Source: Pseudoduganella violaceinigra DSM 15887 (GTDB lineage Bacteria > Pseudomonadota > Gammaproteobacteria > Burkholderiales > Burkholderiaceae_D). Taken from it: DNA of 64,000 nucleotides. The stretch covers positions 62,001 through 126,000 of the forward strand of contig NZ_AUDI01000015.1 in the NCBI RefSeq assembly GCF_000425385.1, given 5' to 3'. The notes beneath the pieces were generated by a model, which did not search any database, was not told where the DNA came from, and worked only from the letters and a program-made list of their open reading frames with translations. The position numbers and the translations under genes are program-made. Positions 27,414-40,678 of the stretch are shown here, piece after piece. Numbering within the stretch: position 1 is the stretch's first letter; each line of letters starts with the position of its first letter.

Positions 27414-27779
27414 ATGGGCAAGTGGCGCAGCGTGGTTTTCCTGGCGGGCATGATCCTGTGCACCAGCGCCAGCCAGGTCTTGCTCAAGTTCGCCGGACTG
27501 CACGCGGCGGCGCAGGGCGGCGCGCTGGCCGGCCTGGCTGCCAACCCCTGGCTGCTGGCGGCGATCGGCGCTTCGGTGGGCGGCATCGGCTGCTGGCTGC
27601 TGACCTTGCGCCGCCTGCCACTGTCGGTGGCCTATCCCTGGACCGCCCTGATCTACGTCATCACGCCGCTGGCCGGCGTCTACTTCTTCGCCGAAGCGCT
27701 GCATGGGCCGTACGCCATCGGCATCGCCCTGATCCTGGCCGGCGTGCTGCTCACCAGCCGCGGCGTGGCGCCCCGATGA
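27414..27779 (+). CDS. Small SMR/ArnE-like membrane protein
   Basis: A 121-residue protein with four membrane segments, in the EamA/SMR superfamily: VVFLAGMILCTSASQVLLKFAG (helix 1, S-Q-x-x-L-K pattern), LPLSVAYPWTALIYVITPLAGVYFFAEAL, IGIALILAGVLLTSRG. The ribosome site GGGAGG is strong. With the next gene it forms an ArnE/ArnF-like pair, which moves undecaprenyl-phosphate-aminoarabinose across the membrane in E. coli; a similar role for the cluster's lipid-linked sugar is likely. Confidence 0.75.
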   Translation: MGKWRSVVFLAGMILCTSASQVLLKFAGLHAAAQGGALAGLAANPWLLAAIGASVGGIGCWLLTLRRLPLSVAYPWTALIYVITPLAGVYFFAEALHGPYAIGIALILAGVLLTSRGVAPR

Positions 27780-28102
27780 GTCCGCTAGAACTGGGCCTGT
27801 GCCTGGCCTCGGTGTGCAGCGGCAGCGTGTCCCAGCTGTGCATGAAGGCGGCCGCGCTGCCGGGCCGGCCGCGGCGCCGGCTGCTGCATCTGGGCGCAGC
27901 CGGCGGCCTGCAGCTGGTTTCGTTCGCCCTCGTCACACTGGCGCTGCGCACCCTGCCGATCTCCCAGCTGATCCCCTTCGCCGGCGGCGCTTACCTGCTG
28001 GTGCCACTCGGCAGCCGGCACCTGTTCGGCGAACGCCTGCACGCCCGCTTCTGGCTGGGCGCACTGCTGATCGTCAGCGGCATCGTGTTGACCCAGCTCT
28101 GA
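27776..28102 (+). CDS. Small SMR/ArnF-like membrane protein
   Basis: A 108-residue protein with four membrane segments: CLASVCSGSVSQLCMKAAAL, LQLVSFALVTLALRTLPISQLIPFAGGAYLLVPLGSRHLFGERL, FWLGALLIVSGIVLTQL. It overlaps the preceding gene as ATGA, in keeping with a heterodimeric flippase. The LPISQLIPF stretch matches the ArnF/SMR pattern. It is the last gene of the cluster and its stop directly abuts that of the convergent amidohydrolase gene. Confidence 0.75.
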   Translation: MSPLELGLCLASVCSGSVSQLCMKAAALPGRPRRRLLHLGAAGGLQLVSFALVTLALRTLPISQLIPFAGGAYLLVPLGSRHLFGERLHARFWLGALLIVSGIVLTQL

Positions 28103-29761
28103 CTAGCGGCGGTACACGCGTCTGCCGCCGACCCAGGTTTCCAGCACGCCGATCTTGCCGATGTCTGCGGCCGGCACCTGGAACAAGTCGCGGTCGGTGA
28201 TGATGAAGTCAGCCCACTTGCCTCGTTCCAGCGTGCCCAGCGCGCGCTCCTGGTGCGCCGCCCAAGCCGCGTCCAGGGTGAAGCAGCGCAGGGCTTCGGT
28301 GCGCGTCATGGCCTGCTCCGGGTGCCAGCCGCCGGCCGGCACCTGCCGCATGTCCTGGCGCGTGACGGCGGCATGGATGCCCTGCAGCGGGTTGGGCGAC
28401 TCAATCGGGAAGTCCGAGCCGCAGGCGATGCGGCTGCCTTGCCTCAGGAAGCTGCGCCAGGCGTAGGCGCCCCGCAGGCGCTGGGCGCCTACGCGCTGCT
28501 CCGCCATGTTCTGGTCGGACGTGGCGTGGGTCGGCTGCATCGACGGCACGATGGCCAGCTGCCTGAAGCGCGGGATGTCGGACAGCTGCACCACCTGGGC
28601 ATGCTCGATGCGGTGGCGCCGGCCGGCCAGCGGATACAGTTTGCCGAGCTGCGCGAAGCTGTCCAGGATCTGCTGGTTGCCGGCGTCGCCGATGGCATGC
28701 ACATTGACCTGGTAGCCCGCCTTCATGGCCTTTTCCATCCTGGCGCGGATGGCGGCGTCGCTGTGGAACAGCAGGCCGCGCGTGTGCGGCGCGTCGCTGT
28801 AGGGCTGGAGCAGGGCGGCGCCGCGGCTGCCCAGGGCGCCGTCCGCGTACAGCTTGACGGCGGCCAGCGCATAGTGGTCGGCGGCATACGAGGCCAGCGG
28901 GCCGTTCTGCGACAGCTGCTCGAAGTCGGGGCCGACGTCGCCGATCATGGCGTACACACGGGTGGTCAGCTTGCCCTGGTCGGCGTAGGCGCGGAACAGG
29001 CGGTCGGCGCCGGCGTCGATGCCGGCGTCGTGCACGCTGGTCAGGCCGACGCTGGCCAGCATGCCCAGCGCGCCGTCCAGCATGGCGCGCGCTTCGGCCT
29101 CGGTCGGCTTGGGCAAGATCGTGTAGACATAGTCCATCGCCGTGTCGACCAGGATGCCGGTGGCGTTGCCGTCGGCATCGCGTTCGATCTTGCCGCCTTG
29201 CGGGTCGGGCGTGGCGCGCGTGATGCCGGCCGCTTGCAGCGCCTTGCTATTGACCCAGAGAGCGTGGCCGTCGATGCGCTCCATGGCCGCCGGGCGTTCG
29301 CCGACCGCGGCATCCAGCTCGGCCGCATTGGGGAAGCGGCCCAGCTTCCACATTTCCTGGTTCCAGCCCTTGCCGATCACCCATGCGCGTTGCGGGTTGG
29401 CCAGGGCGAAGGCGGCCACCGCCTGCTGCGCCGCCGCCAGCGACGCGGGGCTGTACAAGTCGGCGCTGGTGGCCACCGCGCCCAGGCCGAACACGTGGCC
29501 GTGGGCGTCGATCAGGCCGGGCAGCACGGTCCTGCCCTGCACGTCGATGCGCTGGAAACCGCGCGCCCTGGCGGCGACCTGGCGCGTGCTGCCGACGGCG
29601 ACCAGCCGGCCCTGGTCGTCGAAGGCCAGGGCCTGGAAGCGCAGCAGCTTGCCGCCGGCATTGAGCGTGTAGCCGTTGGCGTTCTCGATCATGGTGCCGG
29701 CGCTGGCGGCAGCGGCGACGGCCAGCGCGGCGGTGGCCAGCAGGGTGCGGCAAAAGTGCAT
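28103..29761 (-). CDS. YtcJ-like amidohydrolase family protein, exported
   Basis: A 552-residue metal-dependent hydrolase of the amidohydrolase 3 group. It has a signal peptide (CRTLLATAALAVAAAASAG), the metal-binding GLIDAHGHVFGLG, the long internal helical part (WVIGKGWNQEMWK), LYADGALGSRGAALLQPY, NVHAIGDAGNQQILD, RIEHAQVV and GSDFPIESPNP. ATG 29761 has AAAGGA upstream. The substrate is unknown; relatives act on amides or cyclic ureides. It is monocistronic and periplasmic. Confidence 0.85.
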   Translation of the reverse strand: MHFCRTLLATAALAVAAAASAGTMIENANGYTLNAGGKLLRFQALAFDDQGRLVAVGSTRQVAARARGFQRIDVQGRTVLPGLIDAHGHVFGLGAVATSADLYSPASLAAAQQAVAAFALANPQRAWVIGKGWNQEMWKLGRFPNAAELDAAVGERPAAMERIDGHALWVNSKALQAAGITRATPDPQGGKIERDADGNATGILVDTAMDYVYTILPKPTEAEARAMLDGALGMLASVGLTSVHDAGIDAGADRLFRAYADQGKLTTRVYAMIGDVGPDFEQLSQNGPLASYAADHYALAAVKLYADGALGSRGAALLQPYSDAPHTRGLLFHSDAAIRARMEKAMKAGYQVNVHAIGDAGNQQILDSFAQLGKLYPLAGRRHRIEHAQVVQLSDIPRFRQLAIVPSMQPTHATSDQNMAEQRVGAQRLRGAYAWRSFLRQGSRIACGSDFPIESPNPLQGIHAAVTRQDMRQVPAGGWHPEQAMTRTEALRCFTLDAAWAAHQERALGTLERGKWADFIITDRDLFQVPAADIGKIGVLETWVGGRRVYRR

Positions 29762-29852
29762 GGAAGCGGTCCTTTCAAGTTTGAAAGCAAGATCCAGAGT
29801 GTAGCCCGGTTCGCGCCCTGCTCCAATGGCGCTTTGCCCACGGAGCCCGACC

Positions 29853-30491
29853 ATGCTGACCCTGTTTGACTACCTGCCGTCCCAGAACGCCTACAAAGTC
29901 CGCCTGCTGCTGTCGCACCTCGGCCTGCCCTACCGCACCGAAATGGTCAGCATCTTCGAAGGCGCGGGGCAGCGGCCGGAATACCTGGCGATCAATCCGA
30001 CCGGCGCGGTGCCGGCGCTGCGGCTGGACGACGGGCGCGTGCTGGCGGAATCGAACGCCATCCTGACTTACCTGGCCAGCGGCACGCCCTACCTGCCGGC
30101 CGAGCCGTTCGCGGCGGCCAAGGTGCAGCAATGGCTGTCGTTCGAGCAGGACTACGTGCTGCACATCGCCGCGCTGCGGCACTGGGCGATGACGGGCAAG
30201 CTGGCGCGGCGCCCGGCGGCGCTGGTGGCCATGCGCCGCGCCGGCGGCCTGCGCGCGCTGCAGATCCTCGAGCGCGAACTGGCGGCGCGGCCGTTCATCG
30301 CCGGCCAGGACTACAGCATTGCCGACATGGCGCTGTTCGCCTACACGCACCGGGCCGATGAAGCGGGCCTGCCGCTGCACGCATTCGCCCAGGTGAGCGC
30401 CTGGATCGAACGGGTGCGGGCGCAGCCTGGCTTTCTCGACCAGCACCATCCCTACGCCGTCGACCCGCATTCGGGACGGGAATTGCCGTGA
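29853..30491 (+). CDS. Glutathione S-transferase family protein
   Basis: A 212-residue GST. The thioredoxin-like N-domain begins MLTLFDYLPSQNAYKVRLLL, with AINPTGAVPALRLDDGRVLAESNAILTYLA holding the cis-proline and the glutathione gamma-Glu binding ES. The all-helical C-domain has the N-capping box in FIAGQDYSIADMALFAYTH. A detoxification role is likely; the substrate is unknown. Confidence 0.85.
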   Translation: MLTLFDYLPSQNAYKVRLLLSHLGLPYRTEMVSIFEGAGQRPEYLAINPTGAVPALRLDDGRVLAESNAILTYLASGTPYLPAEPFAAAKVQQWLSFEQDYVLHIAALRHWAMTGKLARRPAALVAMRRAGGLRALQILERELAARPFIAGQDYSIADMALFAYTHRADEAGLPLHAFAQVSAWIERVRAQPGFLDQHHPYAVDPHSGRELP

Positions 30492-30512
30492 CAGCGGGCT
30501 TGACTTAATCGT

Positions 30513-30550
30513 TTACATGCGTAATCATTGACCATCGATTACACGCGTAA
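30513..30550. promoter_or_regulatory. Two copies of a BlaI-type operator
   Basis: TTACATGCGTAA (30513-30524) and TTACACGCGTAA (30539-30550) are dyads with TTAC/GTAA arms, 26 bases centre to centre. They lie just before the BlaI-like gene. A TTGACT at 30500-30505 and TAATCA at 30522-30527 could be its promoter, with the first operator across the -10 region. This fits autorepression. Confidence 0.65.
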
Positions 30551-30556
30551 ATTATT

Positions 30557-30928
30557 ATGGCCATCCAGATCAGCGAAGCCGAAGCCCTCGTCATGGAAGT
30601 GCTGTGGCAGCGCCACCCGCAGGGCGCCGACGACATCTGCGCGGCGCTGGCGGCGCAGCAATGGCAGGACGCCACCGTCAAGACCCTGCTCAACCGCCTG
30701 CTGAATAAAGGCGCCATCGGCGCCGAAAAGGATGGCCGGCGCTACCTGTACACGCCGCTGCTCAAGCGCGAGCAGTGGCTGGCCGCCGAAAGCAAGGGCT
30801 TCCTCGACCGCATGTTCGATGGCAAGGTGGCGCCCCTGGTGGCCCATTTCAGCCGCCACCGCAAGCTGGGTAAAGCCGACATCGCCGAGCTGAAACGCCT
30901 GATCGAGGAGCTCGACAATGGCAAGTGA
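30557..30928 (+). CDS. BlaI/MecI/CopY family transcriptional repressor
   Basis: A 123-residue winged-helix repressor: ISEAEALVMEVLWQRHPQGADDI, then WQDATVKTLLNRLLNKGAI (recognition helix) and RRYLYTPLLKREQWL. The C-terminal helix is the dimer part cleaved in BlaI/MecI when the signal arrives. It has no ribosome site, and the ATG lies only seven bases after the second operator. It overlaps the M56 gene by 11 bases. Confidence 0.9.
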   Translation: MAIQISEAEALVMEVLWQRHPQGADDICAALAAQQWQDATVKTLLNRLLNKGAIGAEKDGRRYLYTPLLKREQWLAAESKGFLDRMFDGKVAPLVAHFSRHRKLGKADIAELKRLIEELDNGK

Positions 30929-32087
30929 GCCGCTGCTGCGCGCCCTGCTGGCCAGCCTGTGCGCCAGCGCGCTGATGCTGTTGCTGCGCGGCCCGCTGCG
31001 CCGATACTTCGGCGCCGGCGCTGCCTATGCCGCCTGGGCCATCGTCCCGGCCAGCATGCTGGCCGCCCTGCTGCCGCGCGCCAGCGCCACGGTGCAGTGG
31101 GCCATCAGCGTGCCGGCCGCACCAGGGGCCTGGCAGGCGGTGCAGGCCAGCGCCAGCGACGCCGGCCTGCCATGGAGCGCCTTACTGGCCGGCGCCTGGC
31201 TGGCCGGCGCCGGCACGCTGGCCGCGCGCCTCGCCTGGCAGCAGCTGCGCTACCAGCGCCGCCTGCCGCCGCCCGCCGCTGCGCGCGTGCTGCGCAGCGG
31301 CGCGGCCGGCAGCGGGCCGGTGCTGCTGGGGCTGTGGCGCCCGCGCCTGATCCTGCCGGCCGGCTTCCGCCGCGACTACGCGCACGCCGAGCGGCGCCTG
31401 GTGCTGGCCCATGAACGCATCCACGCCGAACGGGGCGACCTGTGGGCCAATGCCGGCTGCGCGCTGCTGCAATGCCTGGCCTGGTGCAACCCGCTGATCC
31501 ATCTTGCGGCGGCGCGTTTCCGACTGGACCAGGAACTCGCTTGCGACGCCGCCGTCCTGCGCCGCCATGGCCAGGCCGCCACCTATGCCCGCGCCCTGCT
31601 CAAGACACAGCTGTCGGCGCAAGGCATTCCCCTGGCTTGCCAATGGCAGGCCGCCCACCCACTGAAGGAGAGAATCGTGCATTTGAAGTCGACTGTTTCC
31701 CCCGCCCGCCGCCGGGCCGGCCAGTTCGCTGCCGGCCTGCTGCTGGCAGCCTGCAGCGTGGCCGCCTGGGCCGCGCATGCCGGCGCCAGCGCCAATACAC
31801 AATACCTGGTCAAGATGGCCATGGCCGACAGCAGCCCGGCGGTGCGGGTCCAGGCCGGCGTGCCTGCCGAAATCGCGCTGGGCCAAGGCGCCGCCCAGTG
31901 GCGCACGCGCCTGGTCGTCACGCCGTTCGAAGGCCAGGTCAGGCTGCAGGCGCAGATCAGCCACGGCGGCAAGCTGGTGGGCGATTACACGCTGACCGGC
32001 CCGCTCGAGCAGGACATGCTGGTCGTCGCCAGCGACGGCCAGGAATTCCGCGCCCGGCTGCGGGTGAGCGAACAGGCCGGCGGCTAG
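30918..32087 (+). CDS. M56 (BlaR1-like) membrane metallopeptidase
   Basis: A 389-residue protein with about four membrane segments. The zinc site is HERIH (165-169) in a cytoplasmic loop, with the third ligand in DQELACDAA (Glu206). After a further membrane helix (~265-285) comes a ~100-residue extracytoplasmic beta domain. The penicillin-binding sensor domain of true BlaR1/MecR1 is absent, so the signal is something else. It presumably cleaves the BlaI-like repressor encoded just upstream. No beta-lactamase gene is adjacent. Confidence 0.85.
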   Translation: MASEPLLRALLASLCASALMLLLRGPLRRYFGAGAAYAAWAIVPASMLAALLPRASATVQWAISVPAAPGAWQAVQASASDAGLPWSALLAGAWLAGAGTLAARLAWQQLRYQRRLPPPAAARVLRSGAAGSGPVLLGLWRPRLILPAGFRRDYAHAERRLVLAHERIHAERGDLWANAGCALLQCLAWCNPLIHLAAARFRLDQELACDAAVLRRHGQAATYARALLKTQLSAQGIPLACQWQAAHPLKERIVHLKSTVSPARRRAGQFAAGLLLAACSVAAWAAHAGASANTQYLVKMAMADSSPAVRVQAGVPAEIALGQGAAQWRTRLVVTPFEGQVRLQAQISHGGKLVGDYTLTGPLEQDMLVVASDGQEFRARLRVSEQAGG

Positions 32088-32251
32088 GCCGGGCGCGGCT
32101 TCCTGCTTGGCTGCGCCGCCCGTCCTCCCGCAACAGGCGCCGCAGCCACGGGTTGAGCCCTTCGTCCATCGATTCGGCACACGGCGCCTGCGCTCCAATA
32201 TTTCAGGCACTTTGTTTGGGGCATCGGATCGCAATCCCCTTCCCCGCCTCC

Positions 32252-32992
32252 TCACACTGCATCGTGGAAAATGATGCCCAAGGTATGGCGCTGGCCGGCG
32301 CGCAGGCGGCTCACGCCGTGGCGCAGATTCACGCGATAGCTGCCGCGCGCGCCCGCCACGGGCCGCTGGAAGACCGGGAAAATCACGCAATCGCCCTGCT
32401 GCAGCGGCACCACTTCCACGCGCGACTGCAGGCGCGGACGCTGCTCGGTCAAGACAAACTCGCCGCCCTCGAAATCCCGTCCCGGGCGCGACAACAGGAA
32501 GGCCGCCTGCAAGGGAAACACATGCTCGCCATAGAGGTCCTGGTGCAGGCAGTTGTAATCGCCCACCCCATATTGCAGCAACAAAGGCGTCGGCCGCGTC
32601 TGGCCCGCCGCATGGCAGCGCGCGAGGAAATCCGCATGCGCTGCGGGAAAGCGCGGCGCCATGCCCATGGCCGCGTACCAGCGGTTGGCGATGTTCGCCA
32701 GCGGTGGATACATTGCACCGCGCAGCTGCGCCACCAGATCCGGCAAAGGATAGCGGAAATACTGGTACTCCCCCCTGCCAAAGCCATGGCGCTGCATGCG
32801 CACCCGGCTGCGGTACAGCTCTTGGCGCCCATAGTCTGCCGCCAGCTGCGCGCACGCCTGCGCGGAAAGCACACCGCGCACCCGGGCGCAGCCAAACGCA
32901 TCGAGGTCGGCGGCGATGCCGCGCCAGTCGCACCGCGCCATGTGCGGCGCCGCCTCCGCCACAGCCGGCGGCGCAAACAGATCGCCCATCAT
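32252..32992 (-). CDS. 2OG-Fe(II) oxygenase (Oxygenase-NA/DUF2086 type)
   Basis: A 246-residue dioxygenase. The iron ligands are in HQDLYGEHVFP (His and Asp) and the distal His in RVNLRHGVSRL or GIIFHDA, with Arg from RAGQRHTLG for 2-oxoglutarate. It matches the group called Oxygenase-NA, believed to act on damaged nucleic acid. It begins inside the ada stop codon (ATGA), so it is probably part of the adaptive alkylation response. Two adjacent ATGs (32992, 32989) are possible. The exact substrate is unknown. Confidence 0.75.
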   Translation of the reverse strand: MMGDLFAPPAVAEAAPHMARCDWRGIAADLDAFGCARVRGVLSAQACAQLAADYGRQELYRSRVRMQRHGFGRGEYQYFRYPLPDLVAQLRGAMYPPLANIANRWYAAMGMAPRFPAAHADFLARCHAAGQTRPTPLLLQYGVGDYNCLHQDLYGEHVFPLQAAFLLSRPGRDFEGGEFVLTEQRPRLQSRVEVVPLQQGDCVIFPVFQRPVAGARGSYRVNLRHGVSRLRAGQRHTLGIIFHDAV

Positions 32993-34065
32993 GCCGCCTC
33001 GCTGGCCGCCTCGGCCTCGCGCTCGAGCAATGCGGCCTTGCGCTCGACGCCCCAGCGATAGCCGGAGAGCGAACCATCGTTGCGCACCACGCGGTGGCAG
33101 GGAATGGCCACGGCGATGGCATTGGCGGCGCAGGCGCCGGCCACGGCCCGGGCGCCGTTGGGGGCGCCGACCCGCTCGGCCAGGGCGGCGTAGCTGAGCG
33201 TCTCCCCGGCGGGAATCTCGCGCAAGGCCTGCCACACACGCTGCTGGAACGCCGTGCCGCGCACGTCGAGCGGCAGGTCGAGCCCGATCTGCGGCGCCTC
33301 GACGAAGGCGATCACGCGCGCCACCACCTGTTCATACTCGGTTTCCGCTCCGCGCAGCTCGGCCTGCGGGAAGCGGTCCTGCAGGTCCTGCGCCAGGGCC
33401 TGCGCATCATCGCCCAGCAGAATGCAGCAGATGCCGCGCGCCGTGCTGGCCACCAGGATCGCGCCCAGCGAGCACTGGGCGATGGCGAACCGGATCACCG
33501 CCCCGCGCCCGCCTGCGCGCCAGGCCGACGGCGTCATGCCCAGGGCGCCAGGCGTCGCGGCGTAAAAGCGCCCGCTGGAATTGAAGCCGGCCGCGTAGAT
33601 CGCCGCCGTCACCGAGGCCTCGCCGGCCAGGCCCTGCTGCATGCGCCGCGCGCGCGCCGCCGCCGCATAGGCCTTGGGCGTGAGCCCGGTCTGGGCCTTG
33701 AACACGCGGTGGAAATGGAAGCGGCTCATGCCGCCGGCCGCGGCCAGCGCGTCCAGGTCGGGCGCCGCCTCGGCCGCATCGATCAGGCGGCACACCTGGG
33801 CCACCATGGCTGCATGGCGTGCGGCCAGCGGCGGCTGGTCCGGCTTGCAGCGCTTGCAGGGGCGGAAGCCGGCCGCCGCCGCCTCGGCCATGCTGGCGTG
33901 GAAGGCCACGTTCTCGCGCCGGGCCGGGCGGGCGCCGCAGGAGGGGCGGCAGAACACGCCGGTGCTGCGCACGGAATAATAAAACTGGCCGTCGGCCGCG
34001 CTGTCGCGCGCCTGCACGGCGGCCCAGCGTTCATTGTCGGTCAGGTAAGGCTTCTTGGGGGTCAT
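32989..34065 (-). CDS. ada: Ada: methylphosphotriester/O6-methylguanine-DNA methyltransferase and activator
   Basis: A 358-residue protein of full Ada layout. The N-terminal zinc domain has Cys39, Cys43, Cys70 and Cys73 (VFCRPSC, RPCKRC); one becomes methylated and switches Ada to an activator. An AraC-type helix-turn-helix follows (~residues 85-180, SRFHFHRVFKAQTGLTPKAY). The C-terminus is the O6-alkylguanine transferase with the acceptor Cys323 in IPCHRVV. The start has GGAG upstream. It is co-transcribed with the oxygenase gene. Confidence 0.95.
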   Translation of the reverse strand: MTPKKPYLTDNERWAAVQARDSAADGQFYYSVRSTGVFCRPSCGARPARRENVAFHASMAEAAAAGFRPCKRCKPDQPPLAARHAAMVAQVCRLIDAAEAAPDLDALAAAGGMSRFHFHRVFKAQTGLTPKAYAAAARARRMQQGLAGEASVTAAIYAAGFNSSGRFYAATPGALGMTPSAWRAGGRGAVIRFAIAQCSLGAILVASTARGICCILLGDDAQALAQDLQDRFPQAELRGAETEYEQVVARVIAFVEAPQIGLDLPLDVRGTAFQQRVWQALREIPAGETLSYAALAERVGAPNGARAVAGACAANAIAVAIPCHRVVRNDGSLSGYRWGVERKAALLEREAEAASEAA

Positions 34066-34130
34066 GGCAGGCTCCAGTCGCTAGTATGCCACCATGCTAG
34101 GCAGGACGGCGGCGGCCGGCACTCCGCCGC

Positions 34131-34158
34131 TTGCTATTGAATTGCCCGGTGCTACAAT
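34131..34158 (+). promoter_or_regulatory. Putative hutC promoter
   Basis: TTGCTA (34131-34136) and TACAAT (34153-34158) are 16 bases apart, about 30 bases upstream of the chosen hutC start. No HutC-type operator was seen here, so hutC may not be autoregulated. Confidence 0.45.
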
Positions 34159-34187
34159 CGGCCCACCCATACGCCCGGAGCCCAGGA

Positions 34188-34919
34188 TTGGACGAGCCAG
34201 CACAACACGACACCCCGATCTTTCAACGCATCAAAGACTTCCTGCTGGCGCAGATCGGCGCCGGCGCCTGGCAGGAGGGCGACGTGATCCCGTCCGAGCA
34301 AGCCCTGGTCAAGCAGTTCGGCGTCTCGCGCATGACGGTCAACCGCGCCGTGCGCGAGCTGACCGCGGCCGGCGTGCTGACGCGGCGCCAGGGCGCCGGC
34401 ACCTATGTGGCGCCGCAAAAATACCAGGCCACCCTGCTGGAAATCAAAAGCATCGCCGACGAGGTGCGGGCGCGCGGCCACGCCCACCGCAGCGCCCTGC
34501 AGCTGCTCGAGCGGGCCAAGGCCGGCGAGCTGCTGGGCAAGGCGTTCGACTTGCCGCCCGGCCATGAGCTGTTCCACTCGGTCATCGTGCACTTCGAGAA
34601 CGGGGTGCCGATCCAGGTCGAGGACCGCTGGGTCAACCCGCTCTGCGCGCCGGCCTATATGGAGCAAGATTTCAGCCACAGCACGCCCAACGAATACCTG
34701 ATGCGCGCCGCTCCCTTGCAGGCTGCGACCTACAGCATCGAAGCGCTGGTGCCGCCGCGCGAGGTGGCCGACATGCTGGCCATGGACGCGCGCCAGCCCT
34801 GCCTGGTGCTGAAACGCCAGACCCAGTCGGCCGGCCGCGTGGCCTCGCTGGCCACCATGTGGCACCCCGGCCATCGCTACCAATTTGGCGGCAGCGTCCC
34901 GGCCGGAGCAATGCTATAG
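34188..34919 (+). CDS. hutC: Histidine utilisation repressor HutC (GntR family)
   Basis: A 243-residue GntR/HutC repressor. The DNA-binding domain has PSEQALVKQFGVSRMTVNRAVRELTAAGVLTRRQGAGTYVA. The UTRA effector domain shows the HutC-specific TLLEIKSIADEVRARGHAH, HSVIVHFENGVPIQVEDRWVNP, and TPNEYLMRAAPLQ. It should bind the operator at 22584-22597 and release it with urocanate. The start is taken as TTG 34188, seven bases after GGAG, since no ATG fits. It is separated from the hut operon by ~12 kb, which is unusual. The next gene is the giant kinase. Confidence 0.9.
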   Translation: MDEPAQHDTPIFQRIKDFLLAQIGAGAWQEGDVIPSEQALVKQFGVSRMTVNRAVRELTAAGVLTRRQGAGTYVAPQKYQATLLEIKSIADEVRARGHAHRSALQLLERAKAGELLGKAFDLPPGHELFHSVIVHFENGVPIQVEDRWVNPLCAPAYMEQDFSHSTPNEYLMRAAPLQAATYSIEALVPPREVADMLAMDARQPCLVLKRQTQSAGRVASLATMWHPGHRYQFGGSVPAGAML

Positions 34920-34929
34920 TTGTCCGCAC

Positions 34930-34948
34930 GCCGGCGCCCCGCGCCGGC
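34930..34948 (+). other. Strong hairpin between hutC and the kinase gene
   Basis: GCCGGCGC and GCGCCGGC form an eight-base-pair GC stem with a three-base loop, just before the AAAGGGAAG ribosome site of the kinase gene. No T run follows. It could be a partial attenuator or mRNA-stability element. Confidence 0.4.
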
Positions 34949-34962
34949 CCGAAAGGGAAGCC

Positions 34963-39634
<4,672 letters not shown>

Positions 39635-39642
<8 letters not shown>

Positions 39643-40042
39643 GACCCCCTCCACCCCGCTGCGCATCCTCCTGGTCGACGACGACCCCTTCATGCTGAGC
39701 ATGTTGGCCGACATGCTGGAAGACCTGGGCCAGCTCAATGTGCGCAGCGAAAGCGACGCCCGCCAAGCCTTGCTGGCGCTGCCGCAATTCCGCCCCGACC
39801 TGCTGGTGTGCGACCTGTCGATGCCGGAGATGGACGGCATCGAATTCCTGCGCCTGGCCGCCGACAGCCACTTCGGCGGCGCCGTGGCCCTGCTGTCGGG
39901 CATGGACGCCGGCATCCGCCAGGCCGCCGACACGCTGGCGCGGGCGCACGGCTTGGCGCTGCTGGGCACGCTGGCCAAACCGGCCACCCCGGCCGCCCTG
40001 GCCGAGCTGCTCAGCCAAGCCGCCAGCCACCGTGCGGGCTGA
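39635..40042 (+). CDS. Single-domain response regulator
   Basis: A 135-residue stand-alone receiver: ILLVDDDPFMLSMLADML, phospho-acceptor Asp in LLVCDLSMPEMDG, and the lysine in TLAKPATP. No output domain. It starts inside the last codons of the giant kinase gene (eight-base overlap), so it is its cognate partner, taking phosphate from the HPt domain and passing the signal by protein contact. Confidence 0.9.
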
Positions 40043-40216
40043 AAGCTGCCCCCGACTTTCAATGCCATACACGCGCCGAAAAAATCGGTTATTATTTGGG
40101 CCATTCCCGCCCTGATTCCCTGTTGACTCCCAGTATTGAATTAGTGCAGTTCGTCGCCAGATGGGCGATAACGGCAAGGGGTTTCCCCGGGCGAACTAAT
40201 CAATTAAGGACAAACA

Positions 40217-40543
40217 ATGAGCGACCTGATCAAACACATTACCGACGCCTCCTTCGACAGCGACGTGCTGAAGGCCGACCGCCCTGTGCTGGTGGACTTC
40301 TGGGCCGAATGGTGCGGTCCTTGCAAGAGCATCGCCCCGATCCTGGAAGAAGTGGCCAAGGAATACGATGGCAAGATCACCATCGCCAAGATGGACGTCG
40401 ACAGCAACCAGCAAGTGCCGGGCAAGTTCGGCATCCGCGGCATCCCGACCCTGATCCTGTTCAAAAATGGCGTGCCGGCGGCACAAAAAGTTGGCGCGAT
40501 GGCAAAAGGTCAACTCACCTCTTTCATCGACAGCAATATTTGA
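40217..40543 (+). CDS. trxA: Thioredoxin TrxA
   Basis: A 108-residue thioredoxin with the active site WCGPC (Cys33, Cys36), the [11 protein letters not shown] helix start, and the cis-proline in [14 protein letters not shown]. It reduces protein disulfides in the cytoplasm. The ribosome site is AAGGA. The trxA-rho order is widely conserved in proteobacteria. Confidence 0.97.
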   Translation: MSDLIKHITDASFDSDVLKADRPVLVDFWAEWCGPCKSIAPILEEVAKEYDGKITIAKMDVDSNQQVPGKFGIRGIPTLILFKNGVPAAQKVGAMAKGQLTSFIDSNI

Positions 40544-40678
40544 GGTAAGATAGGCGGTGCTGCGCCCGCAGCCCGCCTGAACGGCAGGGAAAGCGCCCAC
40601 ACCCCTTTCCCTTAACACCAGACCAACGCAGTTCCCTCCCCTACCCTTACTTTCCCGTCACGGGACACTCAAACAGCT

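Noticed and set aside
34081..34100. CTAGTATG...CATGCTAG imperfect palindrome between ada and hutC as an Ada operator
   Set aside because: It does not resemble the known Ada box, and its arms are partly mismatched.
40123..40151. TTGACT upstream of trxA as a -35 box
   Set aside because: No acceptable -10 box lies 16-18 bases downstream.
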